Made by a program: the position numbers and the translations under genes. The notes below the pieces were generated by a model. The model was not told the origin of the DNA. It was given only the letters and a program-made list of their open reading frames with translations, and searched no databases. From assembly GCA_025062245.1 (NCBI GenBank), contig JANXAD010000015.1:1-38951 (forward strand): 38,951 bases of DNA, given 5' to 3'. This document shows, one piece after another, positions 1-8,503 of the stretch (positions are counted from its first letter, which is position 1; each line of letters starts with the position of its first letter). The DNA is from Thermodesulfobacteriaceae bacterium (GTDB taxonomy: Bacteria; Desulfobacterota; Thermodesulfobacteria; Thermodesulfobacteriales; Thermodesulfobacteriaceae).

Positions 1-259
1 CGAGGAATCTGAAGGGGAATAGTTATGTTTGAGCGATTTAATAGGAGGTTGGATGCGGATTTGAGAGACCTATATGGAGGAGGAGTTGGGGTATGATATA
101 GAGGGGTTTAACAGGGAGATGATGAAGTATTTGTTGTGGTATAATGTGGAGAGGGGGCCTTATGGATTGAGTAATAAATTGCCGTTAAGATGGTATGGCG
201 AAAATTATGTCAAAAATTCTACTCAGTCCCAAATCATATGGTCTCATAAATTATATTGA
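1..259 (+). pseudogene. IS481-type transposase, frameshifted C-terminal remnant
   Basis: This is the C-terminal end of a DDE integrase-core transposase that runs off the left edge. Pieces of the typical IS481/IS3 tail can be read in three different frames: GNSYV (about 18-29), then ERFNRRLDADL (31-63), then a piece with LWYNVERG and the LSNKLPLRWY-type ending (74-259). The GN-x-YVERFNR and YN-x-ERP/G..L motifs are what identify the family. At least two frameshifts within 60 bases make it non-functional. No terminal inverted repeat could be recognised. The last piece reads as an open frame of 61 codons from position 74 but is not an independent gene. Confidence 0.7.
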
Positions 260-284
260 CTTAGCCTTTAAAGTAAGATAAAAT
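256..284 (+). promoter_or_regulatory. Sigma-70-type promoter for the galT-like operon
   Basis: TTGACT at 256-261 and TAAAAT at 279-284 are separated by 17 bases, close to the vegetative consensus. The predicted start lies about 40 bases upstream of the first gene at 332, which has the Shine-Dalgarno-like GGGGGAGG. It sits immediately after the transposase remnant. It is inferred from sequence only. Confidence 0.55.
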
Positions 285-331
285 TTTATAAAATTTGAAA
301 AATTTTTCATTTCTGGGGGAGGTTTTAGAAA

Positions 332-1366
332 ATGGGTAAAAAAATTGAATTTATCAGGCAAAAGTCAGAAAGTTATATTTTAGATCCCAGAAAAAACTTT
401 GAAAAAACAGGTTGTCCTATAGAAATTAGGATTGATCCTCTTACTGGGAAAACTGGGAGATTGTGCCACTTTGGAGGGATTACTCCACAAAAATTAAATT
501 TTGATTTATACACTAATCCAGAAACCCGAGGATTTTGTCCTTTCTGTCCTGAAACCCGAGATAAGTTTACTCCTAAGTTTCCTCCTGAAATTTTACCTGA
601 GGGAAGAATGACTAAGGGAGAGGCCTATCTTTTTTCTAATCTATATCCCTACGACCTTTTTAGTTCAGTAGTAGTGATGACTGATGCTCACCTGGTAAAG
701 GTTAATGAATTTACTGAGAAACAAATCTTAGATACCCTTTCCTTAGGAATTGAATTTTTAAAAATTATTCAAAAAAAACATCCTGAAATTCCTTACTATC
801 TTATGGGATGGAATTATATGCCTCCCTCAGGAAGTAGTATCGTTCATCCTCATCAGCAGTTTTTAGCTTCCAAAACTCCTGGAAATCAATATATGGACGA
901 ACTTAGGGCCTCTGAAGCCTATTATAAAGAAAATAATTCTAATTTTTGGGTAGACCTTATAGAGGAAGAAAAAAAGTTAGGTGAAAGATATATAGCAGAA
1001 CTTGGCTCAGGTTTCTGGCTTAGTTCCTTTGTTTCCTCAGGAACTTTGGGAGAAATCATAGCTATACTTCCTGAGGTTTATACTTTAGAAGACCTTAATG
1101 AAAAACACCTTGAAGATCTAACTAAAGGGATTATGAAGGTCTTAGCCTTTTATGGAGATCATCAAATGTACAGTTTTAATGGTTCTTTATTTTTGGGACC
1201 TAAAGGCCAAAATTACTTTTCAGCCCATTTTAGAATGGTAGCCCGAACCTATCTTAACAGTCTTAACTATCCAGCAGACTTTTTCTTTGTTCAAGTCCTA
1301 TTTAAAGACCCAGTTTGTGCTATCTATCCTGAAGAATTGGCTCAAAAATTAAAACCCTACTTCTAA
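332..1366 (+). CDS. galT: Galactose-1-phosphate uridylyltransferase-like protein (GalT/HIT superfamily)
   Basis: A 344-residue protein of the GalT branch of the HIT superfamily, which transfers UMP or AMP between nucleotide sugars and hexose-1-phosphates through a covalent histidine intermediate. Visible signatures are a zinc-type CPFC at residues 69-72 and the catalytic HPHQQ at 172-176, matching the canonical HPHxQ with H174 as the expected nucleophile. Length agrees with bacterial GalT (about 340). The start follows a good ribosome binding site (GGGGGAGG). It leads a six-gene same-strand run with short gaps or overlaps. No galactokinase or epimerase is next to it, so the true substrate may be another sugar phosphate or an ADP/UDP compound; GalT is a family-level call. 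Confidence 0.75.
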   Translation: MGKKIEFIRQKSESYILDPRKNFEKTGCPIEIRIDPLTGKTGRLCHFGGITPQKLNFDLYTNPETRGFCPFCPETRDKFTPKFPPEILPEGRMTKGEAYLFSNLYPYDLFSSVVVMTDAHLVKVNEFTEKQILDTLSLGIEFLKIIQKKHPEIPYYLMGWNYMPPSGSSIVHPHQQFLASKTPGNQYMDELRASEAYYKENNSNFWVDLIEEEKKLGERYIAELGSGFWLSSFVSSGTLGEIIAILPEVYTLEDLNEKHLEDLTKGIMKVLAFYGDHQMYSFNGSLFLGPKGQNYFSAHFRMVARTYLNSLNYPADFFFVQVLFKDPVCAIYPEELAQKLKPYF

Positions 1367-1377
1367 AAACTAAATTT

Positions 1378-1587
1378 ATGGAGGAAGCCAGAGTAGAAGA
1401 GTATTTGAAAGTTTTAGCTTGTCCCCTTTGTAAAGGAGAATTATTTTATTATAAAAAAGATAAAGAAGGTTTTTATTGTAGAAGATGTGAACTTCTTTAT
1501 CCTATTGTAGAAGACATTCCCATAATGCTTGTAGATTCCGCTTTAAAAATAGAAGGGTCAAAATTTCGAGAAAATGGCACATCCTAA
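1378..1587 (+). CDS. Trm112-like / YcaR-type small zinc-ribbon protein
   Basis: A 69-residue protein with the pattern LACPLCKGEL (C16, C19) followed by YCRRCELLYPIVEDIPIML, which is the signature of the Trm112/UPF0434 (YcaR) family. These small proteins bind zinc through two CxxC knuckles and, in eukaryotes and some archaea, activate methyltransferases; the bacterial role is poorly defined. The gene begins 11 bases after the GalT-like gene and its end overlaps the next gene by 14 bases, so the three are probably translated from one message. The family call is firm and the function is not. Confidence 0.75.
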   Translation: MEEARVEEYLKVLACPLCKGELFYYKKDKEGFYCRRCELLYPIVEDIPIMLVDSALKIEGSKFRENGTS

Positions 1588-2128
1588 ACATCCTCCTCCC
1601 TATCTTTACTTTTTAGCTATTACAGCTAAGGACTTAAGTTCTATCTTTTCAATTTTTTCTTTTTTAGAAAGGGATTTAGGTAAAATTTGTCATCAATCTT
1701 CTGAATATGAATTTTCTAAATTTACTTCCTATTATACTAAGGAGATGGGAGAGCCTTTAAAAAAGGCTCTTTACTTTTTTGAAAATTTAAAACCTGCTGA
1801 ATATCTTTTAGAGTTGAAATATAAGTGTTATGATATAGAGAAAAGTACAGCTTCCCCTTCAGGTTTTAGAACTGTAAATTTAGATCCAGGATATTTAGGT
1901 TTAGTTAAAGTAGTTCTTTCAACTTTTAAAGATTATGCTCACAGAATTTATTTAGGAAAAGGGGTTTTTGCAGAAATAACCTTGATTTATAAAGATAAAA
2001 GTTTTCGTGAACTTCCTTGGACCTATCCAGATTATAAACAACCTGAAGTTATTGAAACCTTTAACCGAGTTCGAGAAATTTATCGGAAGAAACTACAATG
2101 CTTATCGACTCCTACGGAAGAACTATAG
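1574..2128 (+). CDS. DUF4416 family protein
   Basis: A 184-residue protein matching the DUF4416 family in its conserved stretches: an N-terminal YLYFLAITAK-type strand, the central TSYYTKEMGEPL segment, the RTVNLDPGYL motif near residue 100 and a C-terminal FRELPWTYPDY segment. The family is of unknown function and common in thermophilic and sulfate-reducing anaerobes. No cofactor motif or membrane segment is visible. It overlaps the Trm112-like gene upstream (14 bases) and moaA downstream (31 bases), so it is tightly coupled to both. No function is proposed. Confidence 0.75.
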   Translation: MAHPKHPPPYLYFLAITAKDLSSIFSIFSFLERDLGKICHQSSEYEFSKFTSYYTKEMGEPLKKALYFFENLKPAEYLLELKYKCYDIEKSTASPSGFRTVNLDPGYLGLVKVVLSTFKDYAHRIYLGKGVFAEITLIYKDKSFRELPWTYPDYKQPEVIETFNRVREIYRKKLQCLSTPTEEL

Positions 2129-3057
2129 AGTATTTAAGAATTTCTGTGACCGATCGCTGTAATTTTAAGTGTATCTATTGTCAAAGTCAAAGGCCTTGGA
2201 AGCAACTTCCTCCAAAAGAAATCTTAAGCTTTGAGGAAATTGAAGAGATAGTTAAAGTTTCTTCACAGCTGGGAGTAAAGAGGATTAGATTGACCGGAGG
2301 AGAACCGCTACTAAGAAAGAACATAGAAATTTTGGTTGAAAAGTTAGCTAAAATTCCTGGGATAGAAGATTTAAGTCTAACCACTAATGGTTTTTTTTTA
2401 GAAGAAAAGGCTTTAATACTTAAAAAGGTAGGTCTTAAAAGAATCAATATAAGCTTAGATACCTTAGAAAGAGAAAAATTTAAGAAAATTACAGGAAAAG
2501 ATGAGCTTAACAGAATTTTAAGAGGTATAGAAGTAGCTTTAGAAGTAGGATTTAATCCTGTTAAAATAAATGTGGTAGTAATAAGAGGTTTTAATCATGA
2601 AGAGATAATTGATTTAGCTAAACTTACCTTAGAGAAACCGTTAGAGGTGCGGTTTATTGAGTTTATGCCTTTGGGAAAAAACTCCCTTTGGAATGAAAGT
2701 AAGGTTTTTTATGTAACCGAAATCAGAAAAATTTTAGAAAGTTTTAAAAAGTTAGAACCGGTTTTTTCAGTGGGAGGAGGACCAGCCAAAAGTTATAAGT
2801 GGAAGGGAAGCCTTGGCAAGATAGGGTTAATTTCTCCCATAAGTGAACATATTTGTAGGTATTGTAATAGAATGAGAATTACTGCAGACGGAAAACTGAG
2901 ACCTTGTCTTTTTCACGATTTTGAAATAGACTTAAAAGCCATCTTAAGAAAAAGAAAGGGGTCTTTAAGAGAAGCTTTTAAATTAGCTTTAAAAATGAAA
3001 CCCGAAAAGGGGGAACAGAATTCTACTATAAAACCTATGAAATTAATTGGTGGATAA
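2098..3057 (+). CDS. moaA: GTP 3',8-cyclase MoaA
   Basis: A radical SAM enzyme for the first step of molybdenum (or tungsten) cofactor synthesis, converting GTP to 3',8-cyclo-GTP. The N-terminal cluster motif is CNFKCIYC (C21, C25, C28), with the RLTGGEPLLR stretch at 64-73 for SAM. The second, substrate-binding cluster is provided by C253, C256 and C270 (CRYC and the RPC motif). The protein ends in Gly-Gly, the conserved tail needed for activity in characterised MoaA. Length 319 is normal. No other moa/mog gene is in the window. The start overlaps the DUF4416 gene by 31 bases. An antisense open frame at 2187-2447 is a shadow. Confidence 0.95.
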   Translation: MLIDSYGRTIEYLRISVTDRCNFKCIYCQSQRPWKQLPPKEILSFEEIEEIVKVSSQLGVKRIRLTGGEPLLRKNIEILVEKLAKIPGIEDLSLTTNGFFLEEKALILKKVGLKRINISLDTLEREKFKKITGKDELNRILRGIEVALEVGFNPVKINVVVIRGFNHEEIIDLAKLTLEKPLEVRFIEFMPLGKNSLWNESKVFYVTEIRKILESFKKLEPVFSVGGGPAKSYKWKGSLGKIGLISPISEHICRYCNRMRITADGKLRPCLFHDFEIDLKAILRKRKGSLREAFKLALKMKPEKGEQNSTIKPMKLIGG

Positions 3058-3073
3058 AAGGAGGAGAGACTAA

Positions 3074-3931
3074 ATGGAAGAAACTTGGCTTAGTTTAGGA
3101 ACTTTTAAAAAAGGCTATCCTGATAGAGTTTTAAAGCTAAAAAAACCTCTCTCTAAAGGAACCTATGTGTTAGCGGAACTTCCAGAAGGAAGAAAGGAGG
3201 TTTTTATTTTAACCGAATGTTCCTATAAAGTACCTATAGAAGTGAAAGGAATACCTGTAGTTTTGAGAAAAGCCAATGCTAAAGAGATAGAAGACTTTGA
3301 GAAAAAAATAGAATTAGAAGAAAAGGGTTGGGAATATTGTGAACAATTTGCTAAAGAATTAGGTATAGAAATGAATTTAGTTAGAGTAGATTGTTTTTTT
3401 GATAGAAGTAAAATTATCTTTTATTACACAGCAGAAGGTAGAATTGATTTTAGACAGCTGGTTAAAGAATTAGCTCGAGCTTTAAGAATGAGAATTGAAA
3501 TGAGACAAATAGGAGTTAGAACTGAGACTACTTTAATAGGAGGTATAGGGTATTGTGGGAAAGAATTTTGTTGTGCTAAGTTTTTAAGTCAATTTGCACC
3601 TCTTTCAATTAAAATGGCTAAAGATCAGGGACTCATTTTAGACCCCAATAAAATTTCAGGACCCTGTGGAAGGCTACTTTGTTGTATTGCCTACGAGGAA
3701 GATTTTTATAAAGAGATTTTAGAAAATTTTCCTAAGCCTGGCACCAAAATTAAAGTGGAAGAAAAAACCTATAAATTGCTTAAATATAACATCTTTCAAA
3801 GGATAGCCTACTTAGAAAGTAAAGAAGGAGAAATTTTATTAGTTCCTATGGAGAAAATAAAAGATTTGAAGGAAGAAATAACCTTAGAAAGGGAAATGGA
3901 AGAAGTTTTTAAAGATTTGGAGGAGGAGTAA
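3074..3931 (+). CDS. ricT: PSP1 domain protein, RicT/YaaT type
   Basis: A 285-residue PSP1-family protein. The family's cysteine-rich core is complete: GYCGKEFCC (C161, C166, C167) and GPCGRLLCC (C198, C203, C204). In Bacillus subtilis the homologue RicT (YaaT) forms a complex with two partners, carries an iron-sulfur cluster and affects RNase Y-dependent RNA processing; the partners are not in this window. The start at 3074 follows AAAAGGAGGAG. It lies 16 bases after moaA and 4 bases before metG; adjacency of PSP1 genes to metG is a recurrent arrangement. In this organism an RNA-processing role is inference. Confidence 0.85.
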   Translation: MEETWLSLGTFKKGYPDRVLKLKKPLSKGTYVLAELPEGRKEVFILTECSYKVPIEVKGIPVVLRKANAKEIEDFEKKIELEEKGWEYCEQFAKELGIEMNLVRVDCFFDRSKIIFYYTAEGRIDFRQLVKELARALRMRIEMRQIGVRTETTLIGGIGYCGKEFCCAKFLSQFAPLSIKMAKDQGLILDPNKISGPCGRLLCCIAYEEDFYKEILENFPKPGTKIKVEEKTYKLLKYNIFQRIAYLESKEGEILLVPMEKIKDLKEEITLEREMEEVFKDLEEE

Positions 3932-3935
3932 TTTT

Positions 3936-5495
3936 ATGAGAATTTATTTTACAACCCCCATTTACTATGTTAATGCCTATCCCCATTTAGGACATGCTTA
4001 CACTACTATAGTAGTTGATGTTTTAACCAGATTTTTTAAATTAAAGGGTTGGGAAGTATTTTTCTTAACTGGAACAGATGAGCATGGAGATAAAATCCAA
4101 AAAACTGCTAAAGAAAAAAATAAAGAACCTAAGGAATTAGTAGATGAAATAAGTTTAGCTTTTAAAAAAACTTGGGAATATTTTAAAATTTCCTATAACT
4201 ATTTCATAAGAACTACTTCAGCTTCCCATCAAAGGGTGGTGCAATTTTTACTTCAAAAACTTTACGACCAAGGAGAATTTTATTTAGACGAATATGAAGG
4301 ATATTACTGTATAGGTTGTGAAAGATTTTTAACCTCTAAGGAGCTTGATGAAAAGGGAGAATGTTTAGACCATAAAGTAGTTCCTATCTATGTTAAGGAG
4401 AAGAATTATTTTTTTAACTTAGAAAAATACAGAAGCTGGTTAAAGGATTATCTATTTCGTAATGAAGTAATTTATCCTGAGTTTTATAGAGAGGAAGTCT
4501 TAAATCTTTTAGAGGAAGAGCTCCCTCCTCTTTGCATTTCAAGACCTAAGAATAGACTTTCCTGGGGTATTGAACTTCCCTTTGATAAGGAGTATGTGAC
4601 CTATGTTTGGTTTGATGCTCTAATTAATTACCTAACAGGTATAGGTTATCCTGAAAATCCAGAATGGGAAAGTTGGTGGAAAAAGGCCCATCACTTTATA
4701 GCTAAGGATATTCTTAAACCTCATGCTATTTATTGGCCTATTATGTTAAAGGCTATGGGACTTCCTATGTATAAGAAACTCTTGGTTCATGGCTATTGGT
4801 TGGTTGATAAACTCAAAATGTCTAAGTCCTTAGGTAATATCATAGATCCCATTGAAATTTCCGAAAAATACGGAAGAGATCAATTAAGGTATTTTCTTTT
4901 AAGAGAGATGGCTTTTGGATACGATGCTGAGTTTAATTTTTCTAATTTTATTTTAAGAATAAATGCCGATTTAGCTAATGACTATGGAAACTTAGTATAC
5001 CGGACCTTTTCCCTAATAGAAAAACACTTCAAAACCATTCCTGACAGAAGTGGTAACCTTGAAGTTTTAGATGAAGAATTTATCCAAAATATTACCCAAG
5101 CCTTAAAGGAATATGAAGAACTTTTTTTAAGTTTTCAGTTTCATAAAGCCTTAGAAAGGCTTTGGCAAGCTATAAGAAGTGCTAATGTGTATATTGATAG
5201 ATGCGCTCCTTGGGAATTAATTAAAAAAGGCTATCAGGAAAGAGCAGGAATAGTCTTAAGACTTCTTACCGAGGGAATAAAAAGCTTTGCTATAGCTCTT
5301 TATCCTGTAACTCCAGAAGCTTCTCAAATCTTGTTAAAAACCTTAGGATTAAATATAGATCAATTACATTGGGACTTAGTGTGGAATTTCTCAGCTCTTT
5401 CTTGTTCTACAGTTATCTCTAAAGGAAAACCCTTATTTCCTCGGGTAGAAATTGAAAAATTAACCCATAGCGTCGCTAAGTCTTCTTCCTCCTAA
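3936..5495 (+). CDS. metG: Methionyl-tRNA synthetase, short form
   Basis: Class I aminoacyl-tRNA synthetase charging tRNA-Met. The HIGH motif is HLGH at 17-20 (after TTPIYYVNAYP), KMSKS is at about 294-298, and the zinc knuckle in the connective domain is C125, C128, C143, H146. At 519 residues it covers the catalytic and anticodon-binding domains but lacks the C-terminal tRNA-binding dimerisation domain found in longer forms; no separate copy is visible here. Its last 36 bases overlap the oppositely oriented HIT gene, and the serine-rich tail (SVAKSSSS) is the part encoded in that overlap. The ribosome binding site GGAGGAGG precedes the ATG. Confidence 0.95.
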   Translation: MRIYFTTPIYYVNAYPHLGHAYTTIVVDVLTRFFKLKGWEVFFLTGTDEHGDKIQKTAKEKNKEPKELVDEISLAFKKTWEYFKISYNYFIRTTSASHQRVVQFLLQKLYDQGEFYLDEYEGYYCIGCERFLTSKELDEKGECLDHKVVPIYVKEKNYFFNLEKYRSWLKDYLFRNEVIYPEFYREEVLNLLEEELPPLCISRPKNRLSWGIELPFDKEYVTYVWFDALINYLTGIGYPENPEWESWWKKAHHFIAKDILKPHAIYWPIMLKAMGLPMYKKLLVHGYWLVDKLKMSKSLGNIIDPIEISEKYGRDQLRYFLLREMAFGYDAEFNFSNFILRINADLANDYGNLVYRTFSLIEKHFKTIPDRSGNLEVLDEEFIQNITQALKEYEELFLSFQFHKALERLWQAIRSANVYIDRCAPWELIKKGYQERAGIVLRLLTEGIKSFAIALYPVTPEASQILLKTLGLNIDQLHWDLVWNFSALSCSTVISKGKPLFPRVEIEKLTHSVAKSSSS

Positions 5496-5801
5496 CAGAT
5501 GAAAGTGAAGATGAAAGATTTTTTGCCCTCCTTCTTCATTACAATTTACAATTACTCTAAAACCTTTTTCAGCAATACCCTTGTCTTTAGCAATTTGATT
5601 AGCTATTAAAAAAAGATGCCCTATAAGTTCTTTATCCTCTTCACTTATTTCTAAAAGCGTAGCTAAATGTTTTTTAGGAACTAATAGGATGTGATAGGGA
5701 GCTTGAGGATTAATGTCCTCAAAAGCTATAATTCTTTCGTCTTCATAAACCACCTTAGAAGGAATTTCCCTATTTATAATCTTACAAAAAATACAACCCA
5801 T
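5460..5801 (-). CDS. HIT family protein (HinT-like nucleotide hydrolase)
   Basis: A 113-residue HIT protein with the diagnostic histidine triad HLHFH (H97, H99, H101) followed by LLGG, and the N-terminal CIFCKI (C3, C6) seen in zinc-containing HinT-like members. Such proteins hydrolyse nucleoside phosphoramidates and adenylated by-products of aminoacyl-tRNA synthetases. It converges on metG with a 36-base overlap, so both stop codons lie inside the partner gene. The start follows AAAGGAGGTGC. The overlapping plus-strand open frame at 5691-5891 is a shadow. Confidence 0.9.
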   Translation of the reverse strand: MGCIFCKIINREIPSKVVYEDERIIAFEDINPQAPYHILLVPKKHLATLLEISEEDKELIGHLFLIANQIAKDKGIAEKGFRVIVNCNEEGGQKIFHLHFHLLGGRRLSDAMG

Positions 5802-5889
5802 TTAGCACCTCCTTTTACAAGAGTTTTTACCACCTATATTTTTACCCTAAAATCTAATAACTTCAACGATTTTGTAATTGAGAGCATAT

Positions 5890-6126
5890 AATTTGGAACC
5901 TAACTTTTTCATTTAACTTTCCCCTTGGGATACCTCCCAGCTCCCCTGGCTTAAGCTCCTTCTTTCTTCCCTTAAATACCCTTCAAACTCCCCTAAAAAT
6001 TCACTCCCATTGTCTGTCTGCACTCCCCTTATCTACAAAGGGGCTATCACCCTAAACCTCTCTATAAAATCTCTACCACTCCTTACTGGATAAATTGCTA
6101 TACCCATAGCCAATCCAAACCTTACC
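5890..6126 (-). pseudogene. IS481-type transposase, internal catalytic-core remnant
   Basis: On the minus strand a degenerate frame reads FGLAMGIAIYPV..RDFIERFRVIAPL, an in-frame TAG, then IRGVQTDNGSEFLGEFEGYL. The TDNGSEF motif carries the second catalytic aspartate of the DDE integrase core, and the spacing and following residues fit IS481. After the core the frame degrades; the expected ERFNR tail is not intact. No inverted repeats were recognised. It is a relic in what would otherwise be a 390-base gap between the HIT gene and the coiled-coil gene. The first fragment at 1-259 covers the part of the protein missing here, so both may derive from the same element family. Confidence 0.65.
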
Positions 6127-6191
6127 TAAATTGCTCCCCCTTTTTTGAACCTTTTAAAAGTTTCTGCGTAAAAACCAAAGAGCTACGATAT

Positions 6192-6707
6192 TTATTGATT
6201 TACTGCTGGTTTAAACACCACATCTTCAAGTTTTTTAAGTCTGGCATAGATATCTCCCAGGGTTTCTCTGGCAACCACAGCCTCCTTAATTTCTGCCCTA
6301 ATCTTACCCATCTCTATAACTACCTCATCAATCCTCTTATTGGTCTCATCAATCCTCTTATTGGTCTCATCAATTCTTAAGGTTAACTCCATTCTTATGT
6401 CATCAATTTTTTTATTGGTTTCATCAATTCTTTTATTGGTTTCATCAATCCTGTTGTTCATCTCATCAATCCTTTTATTGGTTTCATCAATCCTTTTATT
6501 CAAATAGATTCGTGTTTCGTTAAGTTCTGACCTTATGGCTCTAAGTTCTTGTTCTATATTTCCCAGTCTATCATTCATAGAGGTTAGAGCAATTTTAAAA
6601 CCTTCTAAAATACCACTTACTGAGGCTTTAAACTCCTTAAACTCATCCTTAATCTCCCCAACTATAACTTCCCTAATGGTCGTAACTATTTTCTCCATAT
6701 CTATCAT
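6192..6707 (-). CDS. Heptad-repeat coiled-coil protein, function unknown
   Basis: A 171-residue soluble protein. Residues 1-60 form an amphipathic region (GEIKDEFKEFKASVSGILEGF), and residues about 70-128 are a run of seven-residue repeats of the form IDETNKR, which must form a long parallel coiled coil. The C-terminal segment (ARETLGDIYARLKKLEDVVF) is less repetitive. No catalytic motif, signal peptide or membrane segment is visible. Similar repeat proteins occur in thermophiles and some resemble the coiled-coil part of DUF3782-like proteins, but no nuclease domain is attached. It is flanked on both sides by transposase relics, so it may be a resident of a mobile or decaying region. I do not assign a function. 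Confidence 0.65.
   Translation of the reverse strand: MIDMEKIVTTIREVIVGEIKDEFKEFKASVSGILEGFKIALTSMNDRLGNIEQELRAIRSELNETRIYLNKRIDETNKRIDEMNNRIDETNKRIDETNKKIDDIRMELTLRIDETNKRIDETNKRIDEVVIEMGKIRAEIKEAVVARETLGDIYARLKKLEDVVFKPAVNQ
6325..6500. repeat. Tandem 21-bp repeats inside the coiled-coil gene
   Basis: The 21-base unit TCATCAATCCTCTTATTGGTC (one heptad, plus-strand view) recurs perfectly or nearly so about seven times, interrupted once by a diverged stretch around 6375-6410. It is a coding repeat, multiple of three, so copy number change by slippage would lengthen or shorten the coiled coil without breaking the frame. Confidence 0.75.
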
Positions 6708-6757
6708 AATTTTACCTCTAACTCCTTTAAACTTTTTAAATAAATTTTAATCTCTAT

Positions 6758-7111
6758 TTGAGGAAAGGACAAGCCTTATTGAGACGGGATTGTTTTTTCT
6801 TTTTGGATTTTTTAGGAGTTAGAAGAAAGGATTATAGTTTTGAAAAGGATAGAAGAGCTAAGGAAAGATTTTTAGGAGAAAGGATAAATGAGGGTCAAGA
6901 GGTTAACCATAAGGGGGTTTTGAGGATATGGCTAAAAGAAGTGAGCTTTTTAAAATGGGGTAGGGGCAAATTTGGCAGGGAAACTCTTGGGGCTATAGAT
7001 TTTATTCATGACCAGCTTGAAAGTGTAAGAAGGAAGGGTCTTAAGGGTCCAAATTTTGGAAGTATTTCAGAGTTTGTTTTTTTCCCTCTAAAAAGAATTT
7101 TTTTAAATTAA
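6758..7111 (+). pseudogene. IS3-type OrfB transposase fragment (degraded)
   Basis: An open frame of 117 codons whose middle resembles the start of an IS3-family OrfB. NEGQEVNHKGVLRIW matches the HTH_21 pattern REGWxVNxKRVYRLY, and LGAIDFIHDQLES matches the first catalytic block WSMDFVxDxL of the DDE core. After that block the similarity stops and the frame ends 30 codons later, without the second aspartate or glutamate. The N-terminal 25 residues look unrelated to a normal start. I read it as a decayed fragment rather than a working gene; an unrelated small gene is possible. The 258 bases that follow (7112-7369) show no recognisable feature. Confidence 0.4.
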
Positions 7112-7369
7112 AAGTCATTAAGGCGTTTTAACTCAGCGCGCAAGATAAGTCTAAAATTTTTGAGAGTAGTAGGTTAATAAGATGGGTGCTCTTAAACAGG
7201 TAATTATTTTTAAAACACCTTAGATTCGCAATTATACACAATTTTTATTATCCTACCAAAAATAAGTTGAAGAATAGGTACATCTTGATAAAATTGGCAA
7301 AAGAAAAAAATGAAAGATTTAGCTTACCCATAGGAGTCTTTTTTATTCTTACTTTTAATAGATGAAGAT

Positions 7370-8503
7370 ATGAGGAATCCCTATCTTTTTATTCTCAGTT
7401 TCTTTTCTATCTACTTTTTACTACATCTTTATCTTTACCTAAGGGTCATTGCACCTGGAATATCAAATAAAATAGTCAAAGACCTTATTAAATTTCTATT
7501 ACTTCTCAATTTTTTAGGACCACTTTTTATGAGATATGCAGATAAAAATTTTCCTCCCCAAATAACCTTCTTTATCGCCTTTTTAGCCCTTTTTGGAATG
7601 GGCTTTATCCTTTACTTGACCTTTTTTACTTTAATTTTAGAAATTTATCGAATCTGGGTTAAATTTTACAAAAAATCTCCCTTTTCAACTCCTAAGGACT
7701 TTTTATTCTTTACTTTTTTTTCTTCCTTGGCTTTATCTCTTTATAGTCACTATGAAACTTATAAGTTAGAGGTCGTAAAAATAAAAATTCAAACCTCCAA
7801 ACTTCCTTCCCATCTTTCTTCCTTTAAAATTCTTCATCTTTCAGACCTTCACTTAGGTCCGGTAATGGGGTTGAAACAAATAAATATGGTTAAGGAAGTT
7901 TATCTTAAGGAAAAACCAGACTTAGTTCTTTCTACAGGAGATTTAGTGGATGGAAATATGAAAAACCGTCTTCATTTAGCTTATGCTTTAAAAGAACTTT
8001 CTCCTCCTTATGGAAAGTTTGCTATAGTGGGCAATCACGAATACTATAGAGGTATAGCTCAAGCTATAGAATTTACAGAAAGAGCAAATTTTAAGGTATT
8101 AAAGGGAGAGAGCATAACGATTGAAAATTGGTTAACTTTGGTAGGGCTTGACGATGAAGATTGTAAATTTTTTAAAGCTTGTCATGGTCCCTTAGACGAA
8201 TTGGAATTATTAAAAAAAGAGTCTCCTTCCCATTTCAAAATTCTTCTTAAACACAAACCTAAGGTAAACTATGAGGCGGTGGGACATTTTGATCTTATGC
8301 TTTCAGGACATACCCATGGAGGGCTTTATTATCCCTTTGGAAAATGGATAGTTAGCAAAATTTTTAAATTCAAAAACCAATTTGAATATTTGGGAGAGGG
8401 TTCCTATGTTATAGTAAGTAAAGGAGTAGGAACAGGAGGACCTCCTATGAGATTTCTTTCTCCTCCAGATGTAGTTATTATAGAGATTTTAAGAAATCCT
8501 TAA
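7370..8503 (+). CDS. Membrane-anchored metallophosphoesterase (YkuE/YaeI-like)
   Basis: A 377-residue protein with an N-terminal membrane part (hydrophobic segments at about 5-27, 40-53, 64-92 and 110-125) followed by a calcineurin-like phosphoesterase domain. Metal and catalytic motifs are complete: SDLHLG (D159, H161), TGDLVDG (D191), GNHEYY (N222, H223), a later KHKP and SGHTHGG. The domain faces the outside if the topology follows relatives, some of which act on lipid or cell-envelope phosphates (UDP-diacylglucosamine hydrolase-like activity has been reported in the wider family). It converges on lptD with a 4-base overlap, but that alone does not prove a shared role. Confidence 0.85.
   Translation: MRNPYLFILSFFSIYFLLHLYLYLRVIAPGISNKIVKDLIKFLLLLNFLGPLFMRYADKNFPPQITFFIAFLALFGMGFILYLTFFTLILEIYRIWVKFYKKSPFSTPKDFLFFTFFSSLALSLYSHYETYKLEVVKIKIQTSKLPSHLSSFKILHLSDLHLGPVMGLKQINMVKEVYLKEKPDLVLSTGDLVDGNMKNRLHLAYALKELSPPYGKFAIVGNHEYYRGIAQAIEFTERANFKVLKGESITIENWLTLVGLDDEDCKFFKACHGPLDELELLKKESPSHFKILLKHKPKVNYEAVGHFDLMLSGHTHGGLYYPFGKWIVSKIFKFKNQFEYLGEGSYVIVSKGVGTGGPPMRFLSPPDVVIIEILRNP

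Noticed and set aside
2187-2447. 86-codon antisense frame inside moaA
   Set aside because: Shadow of a gene with a complete set of radical SAM motifs.
6325-6500. Regularly spaced short repeats that could look like a CRISPR array
   Set aside because: The unit is 21 bases with no spacers, all copies are in one reading frame and encode coiled-coil heptads.
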